Below, in pieces: positions 25,200 through 33,547 of a stretch of DNA of 64,000 nucleotides. Position 1 is the first letter of the stretch, and the number at the start of each line of letters is the position of its first letter. Origin of the DNA: Aquabacterium sp. OR-4 (GTDB taxonomy: Bacteria > Pseudomonadota > Gammaproteobacteria > Burkholderiales > Burkholderiaceae_C); contig NZ_JAOCQD020000002.1 of assembly GCF_025290835.2 (NCBI RefSeq), forward strand, positions 1,116,001-1,180,000, given 5' to 3'. Below the pieces are notes generated by a model. That model was not told the DNA's origin and searched no databases. It saw nothing but the letters and a program-made list of their open reading frames with translations. Position numbers and translations under genes: made by a program.

Positions 25200-26455
25200 A
25201 CGCGGGCCCGATGCCCGGCGCCAAGCCCGCCTTGCCCGCCGATGCGCCGGGCGGCCGGCTGGTCGACTTCATTGTCCAGGCCCCGGTCAGCGAGACCCCG
25301 GGCGGGTTGCTGCACCAGGCCAAGCGCCTGCTGCTGAGTCGCTTGTGGGCCAGTGCCACTGCGGCGCTGCAGCCGGATGGCCAAGCCTGGCTGCAGCGCA
25401 GTGCGGAGCGCTTGCAGCCACTGGCATCCCAGGACCGAAGTACCGATGCACGCGCGCCCCGCGCGGCGCCTGGCACGGCCAGCGTGTGGTGGCACGGTGG
25501 CCGCGCCACCAGCGAACAGGCGGCCGGCATCAACCAGCGGCTGAGTCGCCTGCAGCCGCATGCGGCCACGCACCTGCCCACCGGCGAGCCGCTGTGCGCC
25601 GACCTGCTGCCCGTGCTGATGGCCACCGCGCAAGCCCGGGGCCTGGGCGGGCGCAGCCTGCTGCAGGCCTGGGCCATCGGCACCGAGGTGGCGCTGGCCC
25701 AGGCAGCGGCCCTGGGTCCGCACAGGCCAGAGACACCGGATGCTCGCACGCTGGCGGCGCCGGCGGCCGACCTGGGCCTGCTGGCCGCCATGGGCCGTCT
25801 GCTGCGCCAGCCGGCACCCTTGCTGGCCAGACAACTGCTGGCCGCGACCGGCCACTCGGTGGATGGCCTGGCGCGGGTGGCCGCCGAACTCCCCTCCCCC
25901 CGCCAAACCTGGCGCCTGCAATCGCTGCTGCTGCACACCCGACCTGCGGCCGCAGTGGCCCTGGCGCCGATCGAGGCGGCGCTGCGTCTGCGCGCTGGGT
26001 CGCCGGCGGTGATGCCGCAGGCGCTGGAGCTGGGTTTGTCGCCGCAGGCCTGGCCGCTGGCCGACGCGGCCGAGGTATCGCACAAGGTGGCCAGTGCCTG
26101 GCTGTGCGGCCAGTACACGCTGGACGAGGAGTTGCCCCCGCTGCGCCAGAACCCGGCGCTGGTGGCCCTGCGCCAGCGCATGGTGCTGCGCCGAGATCCA
26201 ACGCTGCAGGGCCTGACGCAGGCCGCACTGAGCGTCGTTCAGGCCGATGGCCGGGTTGACCTCGTCCGCGTCGATCGGGTGTTGGGCGCCCCGGATGAAC
26301 CGCTCAGCGACGCCGAGCTGGCCGAACTGTTCAGGCAGGCGGCTGACGACCTGGTGCTGCCGCAGCGCGCCGGTGAGATCCTGGGTGCCGTGTGGGGCCT
26401 GGAGCGCCTGGCCGACAGCGGTGATCTGGCACGGCTGCTGTGTCGGCCGTGCTGA
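25196..26455 (+). CDS. MmgE/PrpD family protein 1
   Basis: 419 residues starting in an ATGA overlap with the regulator gene. The family's helical N-terminal domain is recognisable (GGRLVDFIVQAPVSETPGGLLHQ ... LLQAWAIGTEVALAQAAALG within residues 18-180), but the central GxxxDG and Lys/His motifs that are strong in 2-methylcitrate dehydratase are weak here, and the protein is shorter than PrpD (about 480). MmgE/PrpD relatives dehydrate or isomerise tricarboxylates, and others decarboxylate cis-aconitate. The role could be dehydration of a hydroxy acid intermediate. A second, more typical member is at 31529-32923. Confidence 0.75.
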   Translation: MNAGPMPGAKPALPADAPGGRLVDFIVQAPVSETPGGLLHQAKRLLLSRLWASATAALQPDGQAWLQRSAERLQPLASQDRSTDARAPRAAPGTASVWWHGGRATSEQAAGINQRLSRLQPHAATHLPTGEPLCADLLPVLMATAQARGLGGRSLLQAWAIGTEVALAQAAALGPHRPETPDARTLAAPAADLGLLAAMGRLLRQPAPLLARQLLAATGHSVDGLARVAAELPSPRQTWRLQSLLLHTRPAAAVALAPIEAALRLRAGSPAVMPQALELGLSPQAWPLADAAEVSHKVASAWLCGQYTLDEELPPLRQNPALVALRQRMVLRRDPTLQGLTQAALSVVQADGRVDLVRVDRVLGAPDEPLSDAELAELFRQAADDLVLPQRAGEILGAVWGLERLADSGDLARLLCRPC

Positions 26456-26486
26456 GCCGGTGCCGGCCTGCCACACGCGACCTGCG

Positions 26487-27344
26487 TCAGTCTTCCAGCA
26501 AGGCCTCGTCGAGCAGTTCTTCGTCCAGCGCCGCCGACGCGTCCATCGACAGCAGTTCGGGCTGAGGCTGGGCGTCGCTGGACAACTGCTGCGACAAGGC
26601 CGCCGCCTCGGTACGCAGATCGCCGGCAAAGCGCCTCACCGCCTCGGCCATGGGCAGCGCCGAGGCGAAGAACACCAGCGTGATCGCCGCCACAACCTGA
26701 CCGTTCTCGGTCACCGGCACGGCAATCGACGAGGTTTTGCCCGGGAAGGGTGTGTGTTGATTGCGCTCCCAGGTGGCATAGCCGTTGTCGCGGATGTTGG
26801 CCACCAGCCGGGGTGTGCGGAAGATCTCGATCAGCGGCGAGCGGCGCTCGTAGGCCTCCAGGCCCGCCAGCAGGCTGTGGCGTGTGGCCTCGTCGAGGCT
26901 GGCCAGCACGGCGTGGCCCGAGGCACATTCCAGCAGCGGCAGCGTGAAGCCCGGCGCATAGTTGCTGAAGGTCAGCGAACTCATGGTGTGGGTGGAGTCG
27001 CGCACCACCATGTGCCGCCCGACGCGCGTGGTGAGTGACATGGGCCAGGCATGCTTGCGGGTCATCGCCTCCAGGTGCGGCCTGGCCAGACCCACCAGGC
27101 GGCCATCGGCCGAATAACCGGCCGCCAGCGATTGCACCAGGGCCGTGACGCGGTAGCGCTTGCTGGACGCCTCGCACGCCACCAGGCCTTCATGCATCAG
27201 CGTCTTGATGATGCGGAACGTGGTCGGGTACGGCAGATCAACCGCCTTGGAAATCTCCATCAGCGTCAACCATTCGCCCTGGTTGATCGCGCGCAGCACT
27301 GCGATGCTGCGGCTGACGGAACGGATGGGGCAGGCTCTTTCCAT
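26487..27344 (-). CDS. IclR family transcriptional regulator 2
   Basis: 285 residues from ATG 27344, chosen because GAGGT stands 8 bp upstream; a frame open to 27398 has no such site. Winged helix: RSIAVLRAINQGEWLTLMEIS then LPYPTTFRIIKTLMHEGLVA; effector domain with GFTLPLLECASGHAVLASL and KTSSIAVPVTENGQVVAAI, a good IclR ligand-pocket pattern. The C-terminal 25 residues are an acidic tail (DEELLDEALLED) beyond the usual end. It is convergent with the MmgE/PrpD gene (31 bp apart) and divergent, across 558 bp, from the Fe-dependent dehydrogenase gene at 27903, its most likely target. Confidence 0.9.
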   Translation of the reverse strand: MERACPIRSVSRSIAVLRAINQGEWLTLMEISKAVDLPYPTTFRIIKTLMHEGLVACEASSKRYRVTALVQSLAAGYSADGRLVGLARPHLEAMTRKHAWPMSLTTRVGRHMVVRDSTHTMSSLTFSNYAPGFTLPLLECASGHAVLASLDEATRHSLLAGLEAYERRSPLIEIFRTPRLVANIRDNGYATWERNQHTPFPGKTSSIAVPVTENGQVVAAITLVFFASALPMAEAVRRFAGDLRTEAAALSQQLSSDAQPQPELLSMDASAALDEELLDEALLED

Positions 27345-27902
27345 GGTCGGTACCTCGTTTGAGCATGCACGTGCGGCCACCGGCCGAACGTCGTGCAATT
27401 GATATGGAACACAGTCACGATCTTTCTAGCAATCGCGCTGCCATCCAGGCCGTCAAAACCCTGACCTGAATCAAGTGCCCGCCATGCGGGCAGGCCCGGC
27501 CACGCCACACCCCGACCGCCGGGCAAACGGGCACAGGCCCTTGACAAGCGGCTCGATCCTGCCGATTTCCGGCCAGCCGGCGAGCCTCCGGTCGCCGATC
27601 GGCCACCGGGGTTCGGCCGATGTGCCCGGCACGAGGCCGACCGGCAGCCATGCGCCGGTCGCGACGCACCAGCGCAGGGCTGTGACCCGCATGGGGCGGT
27701 GCGGCGTCCCGCAGACGGTGCGCGCAGCTGCCTGACGCCGCCGCGCAGCCCAGCGTGCCCGGCGCGACGCGGCAGGCCGCCGAAGCGCTGCCCGTGACCG
27801 AGGCGCGGACAACGGCGATACCCGCCTCGCGGCAAGTGCAGCCGCTCAGCACACTGTTGCACCGCCACCCTTCGCGCTCCAACAGCGCGCCCTCACCCGA
27901 CC
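27345..27902. promoter_or_regulatory. 558-bp divergent regulatory gap, IclR 2 / Fe-alcohol dehydrogenase
   Basis: No defensible gene on either strand. A local A/T-rich patch at 27391-27428 stands out in very G+C-rich DNA; it holds ATATGGAACAC (27402-27412), which resembles a half-site of GGAAC/GTTCC-type IclR operators. The rest is G+C rich without clear promoter boxes. Most likely it carries both promoters and the regulator's binding site; the operator call is tentative. Confidence 0.35.
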
Positions 27903-29060
27903 ATGGCCGCGCTGACCTTCCTGTCCGTACCGCAACTGCACATGGAGCGCGGCGCCCAGCACCGCCTGGGCCAGATCCTTCGGCAGCGCTTGGGCCACCA
28001 CCGCGTGATGCTGGTCACCGATGCACAGCTGCACCGCAGCGGGCTGCTCGCGCCAGCGCTGGACAGCCTCGCACAGGCCGGTCTCGAAACGCTGGTGTTC
28101 GACGAGGTGGTGGCCGATCCCCCCGAGGCCGTGGTGCTGGAGGCCAGCGCACGTGCGCGCCATGCCGAGGTGGGCCTGGTGCTGGGCATGGGCGGCGGCT
28201 CATCGATGGACGTGGCCAAGCTGGTGGCCTTGCTGACCCGCAGCCCCCAGCCGCTGGCCCAGATGTATGGCATCGACCAGGCGCAGGGCGAGCGGCTGCC
28301 GCTGGTGCAGGTGCCCACCACGGCGGGCACCGGCTCCGAGGTCACGCCGATCGCCATCCTCACCCTGGGCCAGGACGCCAAGAAGGGTGTCGTGGATCGC
28401 CGCCTGATGGCCGACCTGGCCGTGCTGGACGCCAGCCTGACCACCGGCCTGCCCGCCGCCGTGACCGCGGCCACCGGCATCGACGCGATGGTGCACGCCA
28501 TCGAGGCCTTCACCTCGGCGCGTTTGAAGAACCCGCTGTCCGACCTGCTGGCCTGTCAGGCGCTGCAGCTGCTGTCCACGCACCTGGCAACGGCCTGCCG
28601 GCACGGTGACAACCTGGACGCACGCGAGGCCATGCTGCTGGGCGCCCTGCTGGCCGGCCAGGCCTTTGCCAACGCACCCGTGGGCGCGGTGCATGCACTG
28701 GCCTACCCGCTGGGCGCGCGCTTCCACATCCCGCATGGCCTGAGCAATGCGCTGATGCTCGGCCCGGTGCTGCGCTTCAATGCCCAGGTCGCGCCCGGCG
28801 CCTACGCGCCGCTGGCCTCGGTGCTGGCGCCTGAATCGGCCAGCGGGCCGGATGACCAGCGCTGCGCCGCCGTGCTGCAGGCCCTGACCCGCTGTGTGGC
28901 CGATACCGGCCTGGCCCTGCGCCTGCGCGACCACGGCGTGCCCCAGGATGAGCTGCCTCGCCTGGCGGCCGATGCCATGCTGCAGACGCGCCTGCTCATC
29001 AACAACCCGCGCCCGTTGGATGAGTCTCAGGCCCTGGCGCTGTACCGCCAGGCGTGGTGA
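27903..29060 (+). CDS. Iron-containing alcohol dehydrogenase / maleylacetate reductase-like
   Basis: 385 residues of the type III dehydrogenase family. NAD-binding GMGGGSSMDVAKLVALL is near residue 98, TTAGTGSEVTPIAI near 140, and metal-ligand motifs DAMVHAIEAFTS near 195 and HALAYPLGARFHIPHGLSN near 263. The family reduces aldehydes, ketones or maleylacetate with NAD(P)H using Fe2+ or Zn2+ in the cytoplasm. It stands alone in transcription, divergent from IclR regulator 2. In this setting it could reduce a ring-cleavage keto acid or oxidise an alcohol released from the substrate. Maleylacetate reductase is one option, but no chlorocatechol-type dioxygenase is adjacent. Confidence 0.9.
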   Translation: MAALTFLSVPQLHMERGAQHRLGQILRQRLGHHRVMLVTDAQLHRSGLLAPALDSLAQAGLETLVFDEVVADPPEAVVLEASARARHAEVGLVLGMGGGSSMDVAKLVALLTRSPQPLAQMYGIDQAQGERLPLVQVPTTAGTGSEVTPIAILTLGQDAKKGVVDRRLMADLAVLDASLTTGLPAAVTAATGIDAMVHAIEAFTSARLKNPLSDLLACQALQLLSTHLATACRHGDNLDAREAMLLGALLAGQAFANAPVGAVHALAYPLGARFHIPHGLSNALMLGPVLRFNAQVAPGAYAPLASVLAPESASGPDDQRCAAVLQALTRCVADTGLALRLRDHGVPQDELPRLAADAMLQTRLLINNPRPLDESQALALYRQAW

Positions 29061-29064
29061 CGCC

Positions 29065-29083
29065 GCCGGGCCTCCTGCCCGGC
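29065..29083 (+). terminator. GC-rich hairpin after the Fe-alcohol dehydrogenase
   Basis: GCCGGGC (29065-29071), a 5-base loop and GCCCGGC (29077-29083) form a perfect 7-bp stem starting 4 bp after the stop codon. There is no U-run after it, so it may be a weak intrinsic or Rho-assisted terminator between convergent genes. Confidence 0.4.
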
Positions 29084-29213
29084 CAGCGGAGGGTGGCCCG
29101 CCTGACCCTGCTGCCGGGCTGAGCGCTGCGCAAGGGCCTGGCCCTCCAAGCGCTCCCTAAGCGCTCCCGAACAGGCGCACGACAGACCCGGCACCGCCAT
29201 GCAGGTCAAGACC

Positions 29214-30488
29214 TCAGGCGCGCGTGCCGGCAGGCAGCGCATCGGCGGCCTGCACCGCCAGCGGCGGCGTCGCCTCGTCTCGATACCGGCCCAGGAACAG
29301 GAACGACACGGCCCCCGCCAGCAAGGCGCCGACGGAGACCATCAGCACCCCGGCATACGAGCCGCTGCGGTCGAAGCTCCAGCCGAACACGGCCGGGCCG
29401 AAGCCGGCGCCGATGGAGAAGCAGACGTACAGCAGCGAATAGGTCTGGGTGTAGCCGCGCATGCCGAAGTAGCGGGCAACCAGAAAGGCCATCAGGTCGT
29501 ACTCGACGCCAACGGCAAAACCGATCAGGCAGATCGACAGTGCCGCCTGCAGGAAGCTCAGCTCGCCGTGCGCCAGCATCCAGCACGACAAGCCGGGCAG
29601 GCACAGGATCACCAGGGCCACCGCAGGCGCCCAGAAACGGTCCAGCAACCAGCCGCCCACCAGGCGGCCGATCAGGGCCGACAGGCCGATGAACGGGGTC
29701 AGCCGGATCACATCAGACTTGGCAAAGCCCATGGCCTTGAGGATGTTCTCCATGTTGGGGATCGGGCCGCCCAGCGCGAAGGAGATCGGAATGAAGGCGG
29801 CCACCATCAGCCACAGGCGCCACGAGCGCAGCGTTTCGCCGAAGCTCAGGCCCTCGACCACGCGCGTGGAGGCCGGCGCGAGTGGATCGCCGTCGGTGTT
29901 GCGGAACAGCGCAAAGGCCACCGGTGCGGCAACCAGGATCGGCAGCAGGCCCAGGCCCACATAGGCACCACGCCAGCCAAAGCCTTCGATCAGCCAGGCC
30001 GTCAAGGGCTTCGAGAAGATGCCGAACAGGCCGGTACCCATCAGCGCCAGACCCAGCGCCAGGCCCTTGCGTTCTTCGAACCAGCTGTTGACGCCGCGCG
30101 TCCAGGTGATCGGCAGGGTGCCGGCGCCCACCAGCGCCATCGCACCCCAGGTCAGGTAGTAAAGCTGCAGCGAGCCGTTGGTCAGTGCGAAGGACATGAA
30201 CGCCAGCCCGAAGGCCAGCAGCGACCACAGCGCCACGGGCCGCGGACCGAAACGCGCCGACAGGTAGCCGGCCAGCGGGCCGGCCACCAGCATCACGAAG
30301 GTGGTGATGGTGATGCCGAAGAAGATCTGCCCCATGCCCCAGCCAAAGGCTGCATGCAGGTGCGGCGCCAGCACACCGATGGTGTAGAAGGGCAGCGGCG
30401 ACAGGCCCAGGCCGACGCCCAGCATCGACGACAGCACGATCGGCCATCCGCGGCGGAATTCTCGATAGCCCTGGGGGCGCTTGGTCAT
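29214..30488 (-). CDS. MFS transporter 2
   Basis: 424 residues from ATG 30488, which has AGAGGA upstream; a GTG/ATG further out to 30533 adds only a non-hydrophobic tail. About twelve membrane helices, starting GWPIVLSSMLGVGLGLSPLP. The stretch ITWTRGVNSWFEERKGLALG matches TWSRGIGGWFDKQRGLAIG in the carrier at 23044-24333, so the two are paralogues of the same MFS subgroup, and both end helix 9-10 with LI(A/G)FAVGVEYDL or similar. It is convergent with the Fe-dehydrogenase and divergent from the VOC gene. Likely imports a different intermediate or the monomer of a related substrate. Confidence 0.9.
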   Translation of the reverse strand: MTKRPQGYREFRRGWPIVLSSMLGVGLGLSPLPFYTIGVLAPHLHAAFGWGMGQIFFGITITTFVMLVAGPLAGYLSARFGPRPVALWSLLAFGLAFMSFALTNGSLQLYYLTWGAMALVGAGTLPITWTRGVNSWFEERKGLALGLALMGTGLFGIFSKPLTAWLIEGFGWRGAYVGLGLLPILVAAPVAFALFRNTDGDPLAPASTRVVEGLSFGETLRSWRLWLMVAAFIPISFALGGPIPNMENILKAMGFAKSDVIRLTPFIGLSALIGRLVGGWLLDRFWAPAVALVILCLPGLSCWMLAHGELSFLQAALSICLIGFAVGVEYDLMAFLVARYFGMRGYTQTYSLLYVCFSIGAGFGPAVFGWSFDRSGSYAGVLMVSVGALLAGAVSFLFLGRYRDEATPPLAVQAADALPAGTRA

Positions 30489-30644
30489 GACGGGGTGTCC
30501 TCTGGCGTGCAACGCGCTTCGCGTTCTGGCCATGATCGCCAGGACCGCGTTGGCGACAACATGCGACCGGTCCGCCGTTCACTGCGCGGATAAGGGCCCA
30601 CGCGGCAGACGGCGCGCGCGCGCCGCCGCCTATGCTGACGGCCG

Positions 30645-31532
30645 ATGAATCCCCTGCGCTCCGCCACCCTGGTGGTCAGCGATGCGGCTGCGGCGGCATC
30701 GCGCTATGTCGACTGGCTCGACTACCGCATCATCGAAACCGGCCCGCTCGATGCCAGCCTGGCCGACAGCTGGCAGGCCCCTGGCAGCGCCGGGCGGGCC
30801 AGCGTGGTGCTGCGCCCGGCCAGCGGCAAGAAGGTCGACCTGCGCCTCGTCGAAGGCGATCCGGTGGCCGCCTTCCAGCCCTTGCGCAGCCACGGCTGGG
30901 CGGCCATCGAGCTGTGCGTGGCCGATGTGCGCGCCAGCCACCTGCGGCTGCGCAACGGCCCGTTCGAGGTCATCGGCCCGCCCAGCGAGAACCCCGGCCT
31001 GCCCAGCATCCACCCGATGCAGGTGCGCGGCCCCGATGGCGAGATCGTCTACCTGACGCAGATCCTGCAAGGCGGGCCGGGCAGCGGGCTGCCGCAGGCC
31101 CACGCGGCGGTGGATCAGCTGTTCATCGCCGTGCTGGCCTGCGCCGACCTGGAGGCCAGCGCCGCATGGTTCAGGCAGCAGCTGGGTCTGGCGGTGGCGC
31201 CCCCGTTCGAGATCGCCTACCGCATGCTGAACCAGGCCTTCGGCTTGCCGGCCGATCGGCGCCACCGCTTGAGCACGGCCACGCAGGCTGGCGAGATCTG
31301 CCTGGAGTTCGACCAGTACCCCGAGGCCGCCGTGCAGCGGCCCCAGCACGCCGGCCAGCTGCCACCTGGCATGGCGGTGTGCAGCTTGACGCATCCCGAC
31401 CTCCATGCGATCCCCGGCCCGTGGCTGAGCAGGCCGACGCCGCGCACGGGCGCGGTCTACGAGGGTCGCCGGGTCGGCGTGCTGCGCTCGCCCGAAGGCG
31501 CGCTGATCGAAGTGATGGAGCCCCGGACATGA
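30645..31532 (+). CDS. VOC superfamily protein with two glyoxalase-type modules
   Basis: 295 residues comprising two beta-alpha-beta-beta-beta modules (about 1-135 and 148-290), the second opening VDQLFIAVLACADLEASAAWF. The arrangement recalls extradiol dioxygenases and glyoxalase/dioxygenase-like proteins. The canonical extradiol metal triad His-His-Glu is not obvious: HPMQV and a Glu near the C-terminal VLRSPEGALIEVMEP are candidates, so catalytic activity is uncertain. Its stop overlaps the start of the MmgE/PrpD gene (ATGA), coupling the two. A -10-like TATGCT at 30631-30636 is so close to the ATG that the mRNA might have almost no leader. Confidence 0.8.
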   Translation: MNPLRSATLVVSDAAAAASRYVDWLDYRIIETGPLDASLADSWQAPGSAGRASVVLRPASGKKVDLRLVEGDPVAAFQPLRSHGWAAIELCVADVRASHLRLRNGPFEVIGPPSENPGLPSIHPMQVRGPDGEIVYLTQILQGGPGSGLPQAHAAVDQLFIAVLACADLEASAAWFRQQLGLAVAPPFEIAYRMLNQAFGLPADRRHRLSTATQAGEICLEFDQYPEAAVQRPQHAGQLPPGMAVCSLTHPDLHAIPGPWLSRPTPRTGAVYEGRRVGVLRSPEGALIEVMEPRT

Positions 31533-32923
31533 ACACCCACGCCGCCCAACAATTGCTCGAGCACGCGCTCAGCGTCGAATGGGCGGGCCTGCCCGACGCC
31601 GCCCGCGCCAGCGCCAGGACCTTTCTTCACGACAGTCTGTGCGTCGGCGTGGCCGGCCGCGCCGCACCCGATGCCGAACGCGTGTGGAGCGCCGTGCAGG
31701 GCTGGTTCGGCGCGCGGCAGGCGCCGTGCACGGTGCTGGGCCGGCCCGGCGTTCGGGCCACTGCGCCGTATGCGGCCTTCATGAACGCCTACCAGATCCA
31801 TGCGCAGGAGTTCGATTGCGTGCACGAACCCGCGGTGGCCCACCCGATGGCCACGGTGCTGGCGGCCTTGCTGGCCGATGCCGAGCGCGCCGCGGGCCCG
31901 GTGGCGGGCCACGAGTTTCTGGCCGCACTGGTCGCGGGGGTCGACGTGGTGGCCACGCTCGGGGTGGCGGTGACCACGCCCTTGCGCTTCTTCCGCCCCG
32001 CCACGGCCGGCATCTTCGGTTCGGTGGCGGCCTTGTGCCGGCTGCGGCGGCTGCCCTTGCCGGTGGCGCTGCGGGCCTTCGGCCATGCGCTGGCGTATGC
32101 CTCGGGCACGATGCAGGCCCACCTGGAAGGCAAGCCGAACCTGGCGCTGCAGGTGGCGGGCGCAGCCCGCTCGGCGGTCGAGGCACTGGACCTCGCGCTG
32201 GCCGGCATCGATGCGCCGGTGCAGTCGATCGACGGGCCCTTCGGCTACCTCAGCCTGTTCGAGGGCGGTCATGCGCTGCAGGCCCCATTGGCCGCGCTGG
32301 GCCGCCAATGGCGCATCACCGAGCTGAGCTGGAAGCCCTTCCCGACCGGCCGCGCGGCGCATGGCGCCATCGTGGCCACGCAGCAGCTGATGGCCAGCGC
32401 CGCGCTGACGGCCGACACGGTGGACACGCTGGTGTACCGCGCTCCGCCGCTGATCGCGCGCCTGGTGGGGCGCGCGGCCTTCGCGGGCATGGGGCCGGCG
32501 CATGCACGCCTGTGTTTCGCCTACCTTGGTGCCGTGGTGCTGCTGCGCGGCAGCGTCGGCCTGTCGGACTTCACGCCCGAGCGGCTGGCCGACGCCGCGG
32601 TGCTGGCGCTGGCTGGGCGCATCTCGGTGCAGGCCGATGACAACCCGGATCCCGCCGCGTTCGTGCCGGCGCTGCTGGTGGCCACCACCTCTGACGGCCA
32701 GCGCCTGGAGCAGGCCGTGAGCCGGCAGTTCGGTTCGCCGGCCTGGCCACTGTCGCGCGCCGAGCATCTGGCCAAGGCACGCGACTGCCTGGCCTTTGGC
32801 GGCAGCGCCCCGGCGCACGAGGCGCTGGCGGCGCTGCTGGAGGCCTTCGACGCAGCACCCGACGTGGCGCGGGCGCTGCAGGCCGCCTGGACGCTCAGTT
32901 GTTCGGAGCCGTCTCGTCCTTGA
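31529..32923 (+). CDS. MmgE/PrpD family protein 2
   Basis: 464 residues from ATG 31529, inside the stop overlap of the VOC gene; frames extending further upstream are antisense-type composition. Typical MmgE/PrpD features: ARTFLHDSLCVGVAGR near residue 28, NAYQIHAQEFDCVHEPAVAHP near 88 (the family's conserved D...H region), GHEFLAALVAGVDV, and FKPFPTGRAAHGAIVATQQL-like SWKPFPTGRAAHG near 265. It probably dehydrates a 2-hydroxy or methyl-substituted tricarboxylate-like acid, but members also act as isomerases or decarboxylases. More canonical than the copy at 25196. The last 29 nt overlap the end of the convergent DUF3598 gene. Confidence 0.88.
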   Translation: MNTHAAQQLLEHALSVEWAGLPDAARASARTFLHDSLCVGVAGRAAPDAERVWSAVQGWFGARQAPCTVLGRPGVRATAPYAAFMNAYQIHAQEFDCVHEPAVAHPMATVLAALLADAERAAGPVAGHEFLAALVAGVDVVATLGVAVTTPLRFFRPATAGIFGSVAALCRLRRLPLPVALRAFGHALAYASGTMQAHLEGKPNLALQVAGAARSAVEALDLALAGIDAPVQSIDGPFGYLSLFEGGHALQAPLAALGRQWRITELSWKPFPTGRAAHGAIVATQQLMASAALTADTVDTLVYRAPPLIARLVGRAAFAGMGPAHARLCFAYLGAVVLLRGSVGLSDFTPERLADAAVLALAGRISVQADDNPDPAAFVPALLVATTSDGQRLEQAVSRQFGSPAWPLSRAEHLAKARDCLAFGGSAPAHEALAALLEAFDAAPDVARALQAAWTLSCSEPSRP

Positions 32924-33431
32924 AGTTGCGCCAGTCGGGCGTGACGAAGCGCTCGTCGATCAAGGTGCGCTGGAAGCACACGTCGTTCTTGAACCAATGC
33001 CAGGTGCGGGCGCGACTCTTGCCATCGGCCGACAGCTGGATCATCTCGTAGAGGTACAGATCGGGCTCGCCCTTGCGCGTCCAGTTCAGGCAGGTCGAGC
33101 GGTTGAAGTCGTCGGGCTGCATGGCCGCGGCCCAGCCGGTGATCAGGTCGTTGTCCCACCAGATGCGACCCTTCTCGTACCAGGCCGGAAAGTCGCGCAC
33201 GTCGGTGCGGCCGTCTTCCCAGAAGTAGTGGTTGGTCTGGTGGTAGTTGCCGGCGTGCGGCCCCTGGTCGGGCAGGCGGCAGATCAGACGCGAGCGGTGC
33301 TGGTCGGTCATCTGGCCGGTTTTGGCATCGTAGTAGCGGTACCAGCCTTCCCAGACGCCTTCGTTGCGCGCCAGCAAGGGCATGGCTTCGCGGATGGCGG
33401 AGGGCTTCGGGGTTTCGGTGTTCGAGGTCAT
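32895..33431 (-). CDS. DUF3598-like calycin-type protein
   Basis: 178 residues from ATG 33431; the frame open further upstream to 33992 is antisense to the flavoprotein gene. The sequence EGVWEGWYRYYDAKTG ... CRLPDQGPHAGNYHQTNHYFWEDG and the later RTWHWFKNDVCFQRTL carry the many Trp, Tyr and Asn of DUF3598-type lipocalin-fold proteins, which bind or modify small hydrophobic or pigment-like molecules. No catalytic assignment. It is preceded by a purine-rich repeat (33451-33487) and then by the flavoprotein dehydrogenase gene. The stop overlaps the convergent MmgE/PrpD gene by 29 nt. Confidence 0.75.
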   Translation of the reverse strand: MTSNTETPKPSAIREAMPLLARNEGVWEGWYRYYDAKTGQMTDQHRSRLICRLPDQGPHAGNYHQTNHYFWEDGRTDVRDFPAWYEKGRIWWDNDLITGWAAAMQPDDFNRSTCLNWTRKGEPDLYLYEMIQLSADGKSRARTWHWFKNDVCFQRTLIDERFVTPDWRNFKDETAPNN

Positions 33432-33450
33432 GTCGGGTCTCAGTGATGAC

Positions 33451-33487
33451 GGGAGGGGGTGGTGGAAGGGGTGGTGGAGGGAGTGGT
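33451..33487 (+). repeat. G-rich short repeat with quadruplex potential
   Basis: GGGAGGGGGTGGTGGAAGG followed by GGTGGTGGAGGGAGTGG: four runs of three or more G on the plus strand with GGTGGTGGA(A/G)GG repeated twice. It lies in the leader of the minus-strand DUF3598 gene, so the transcript would be C-rich. Confidence 0.5.
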
Positions 33488-33547
33488 GCGAGGCGAGGAA
33501 GCCACGCCTTGCAGGCGCCGCCACCGCGAAACAGCGCGGATGCAAGC

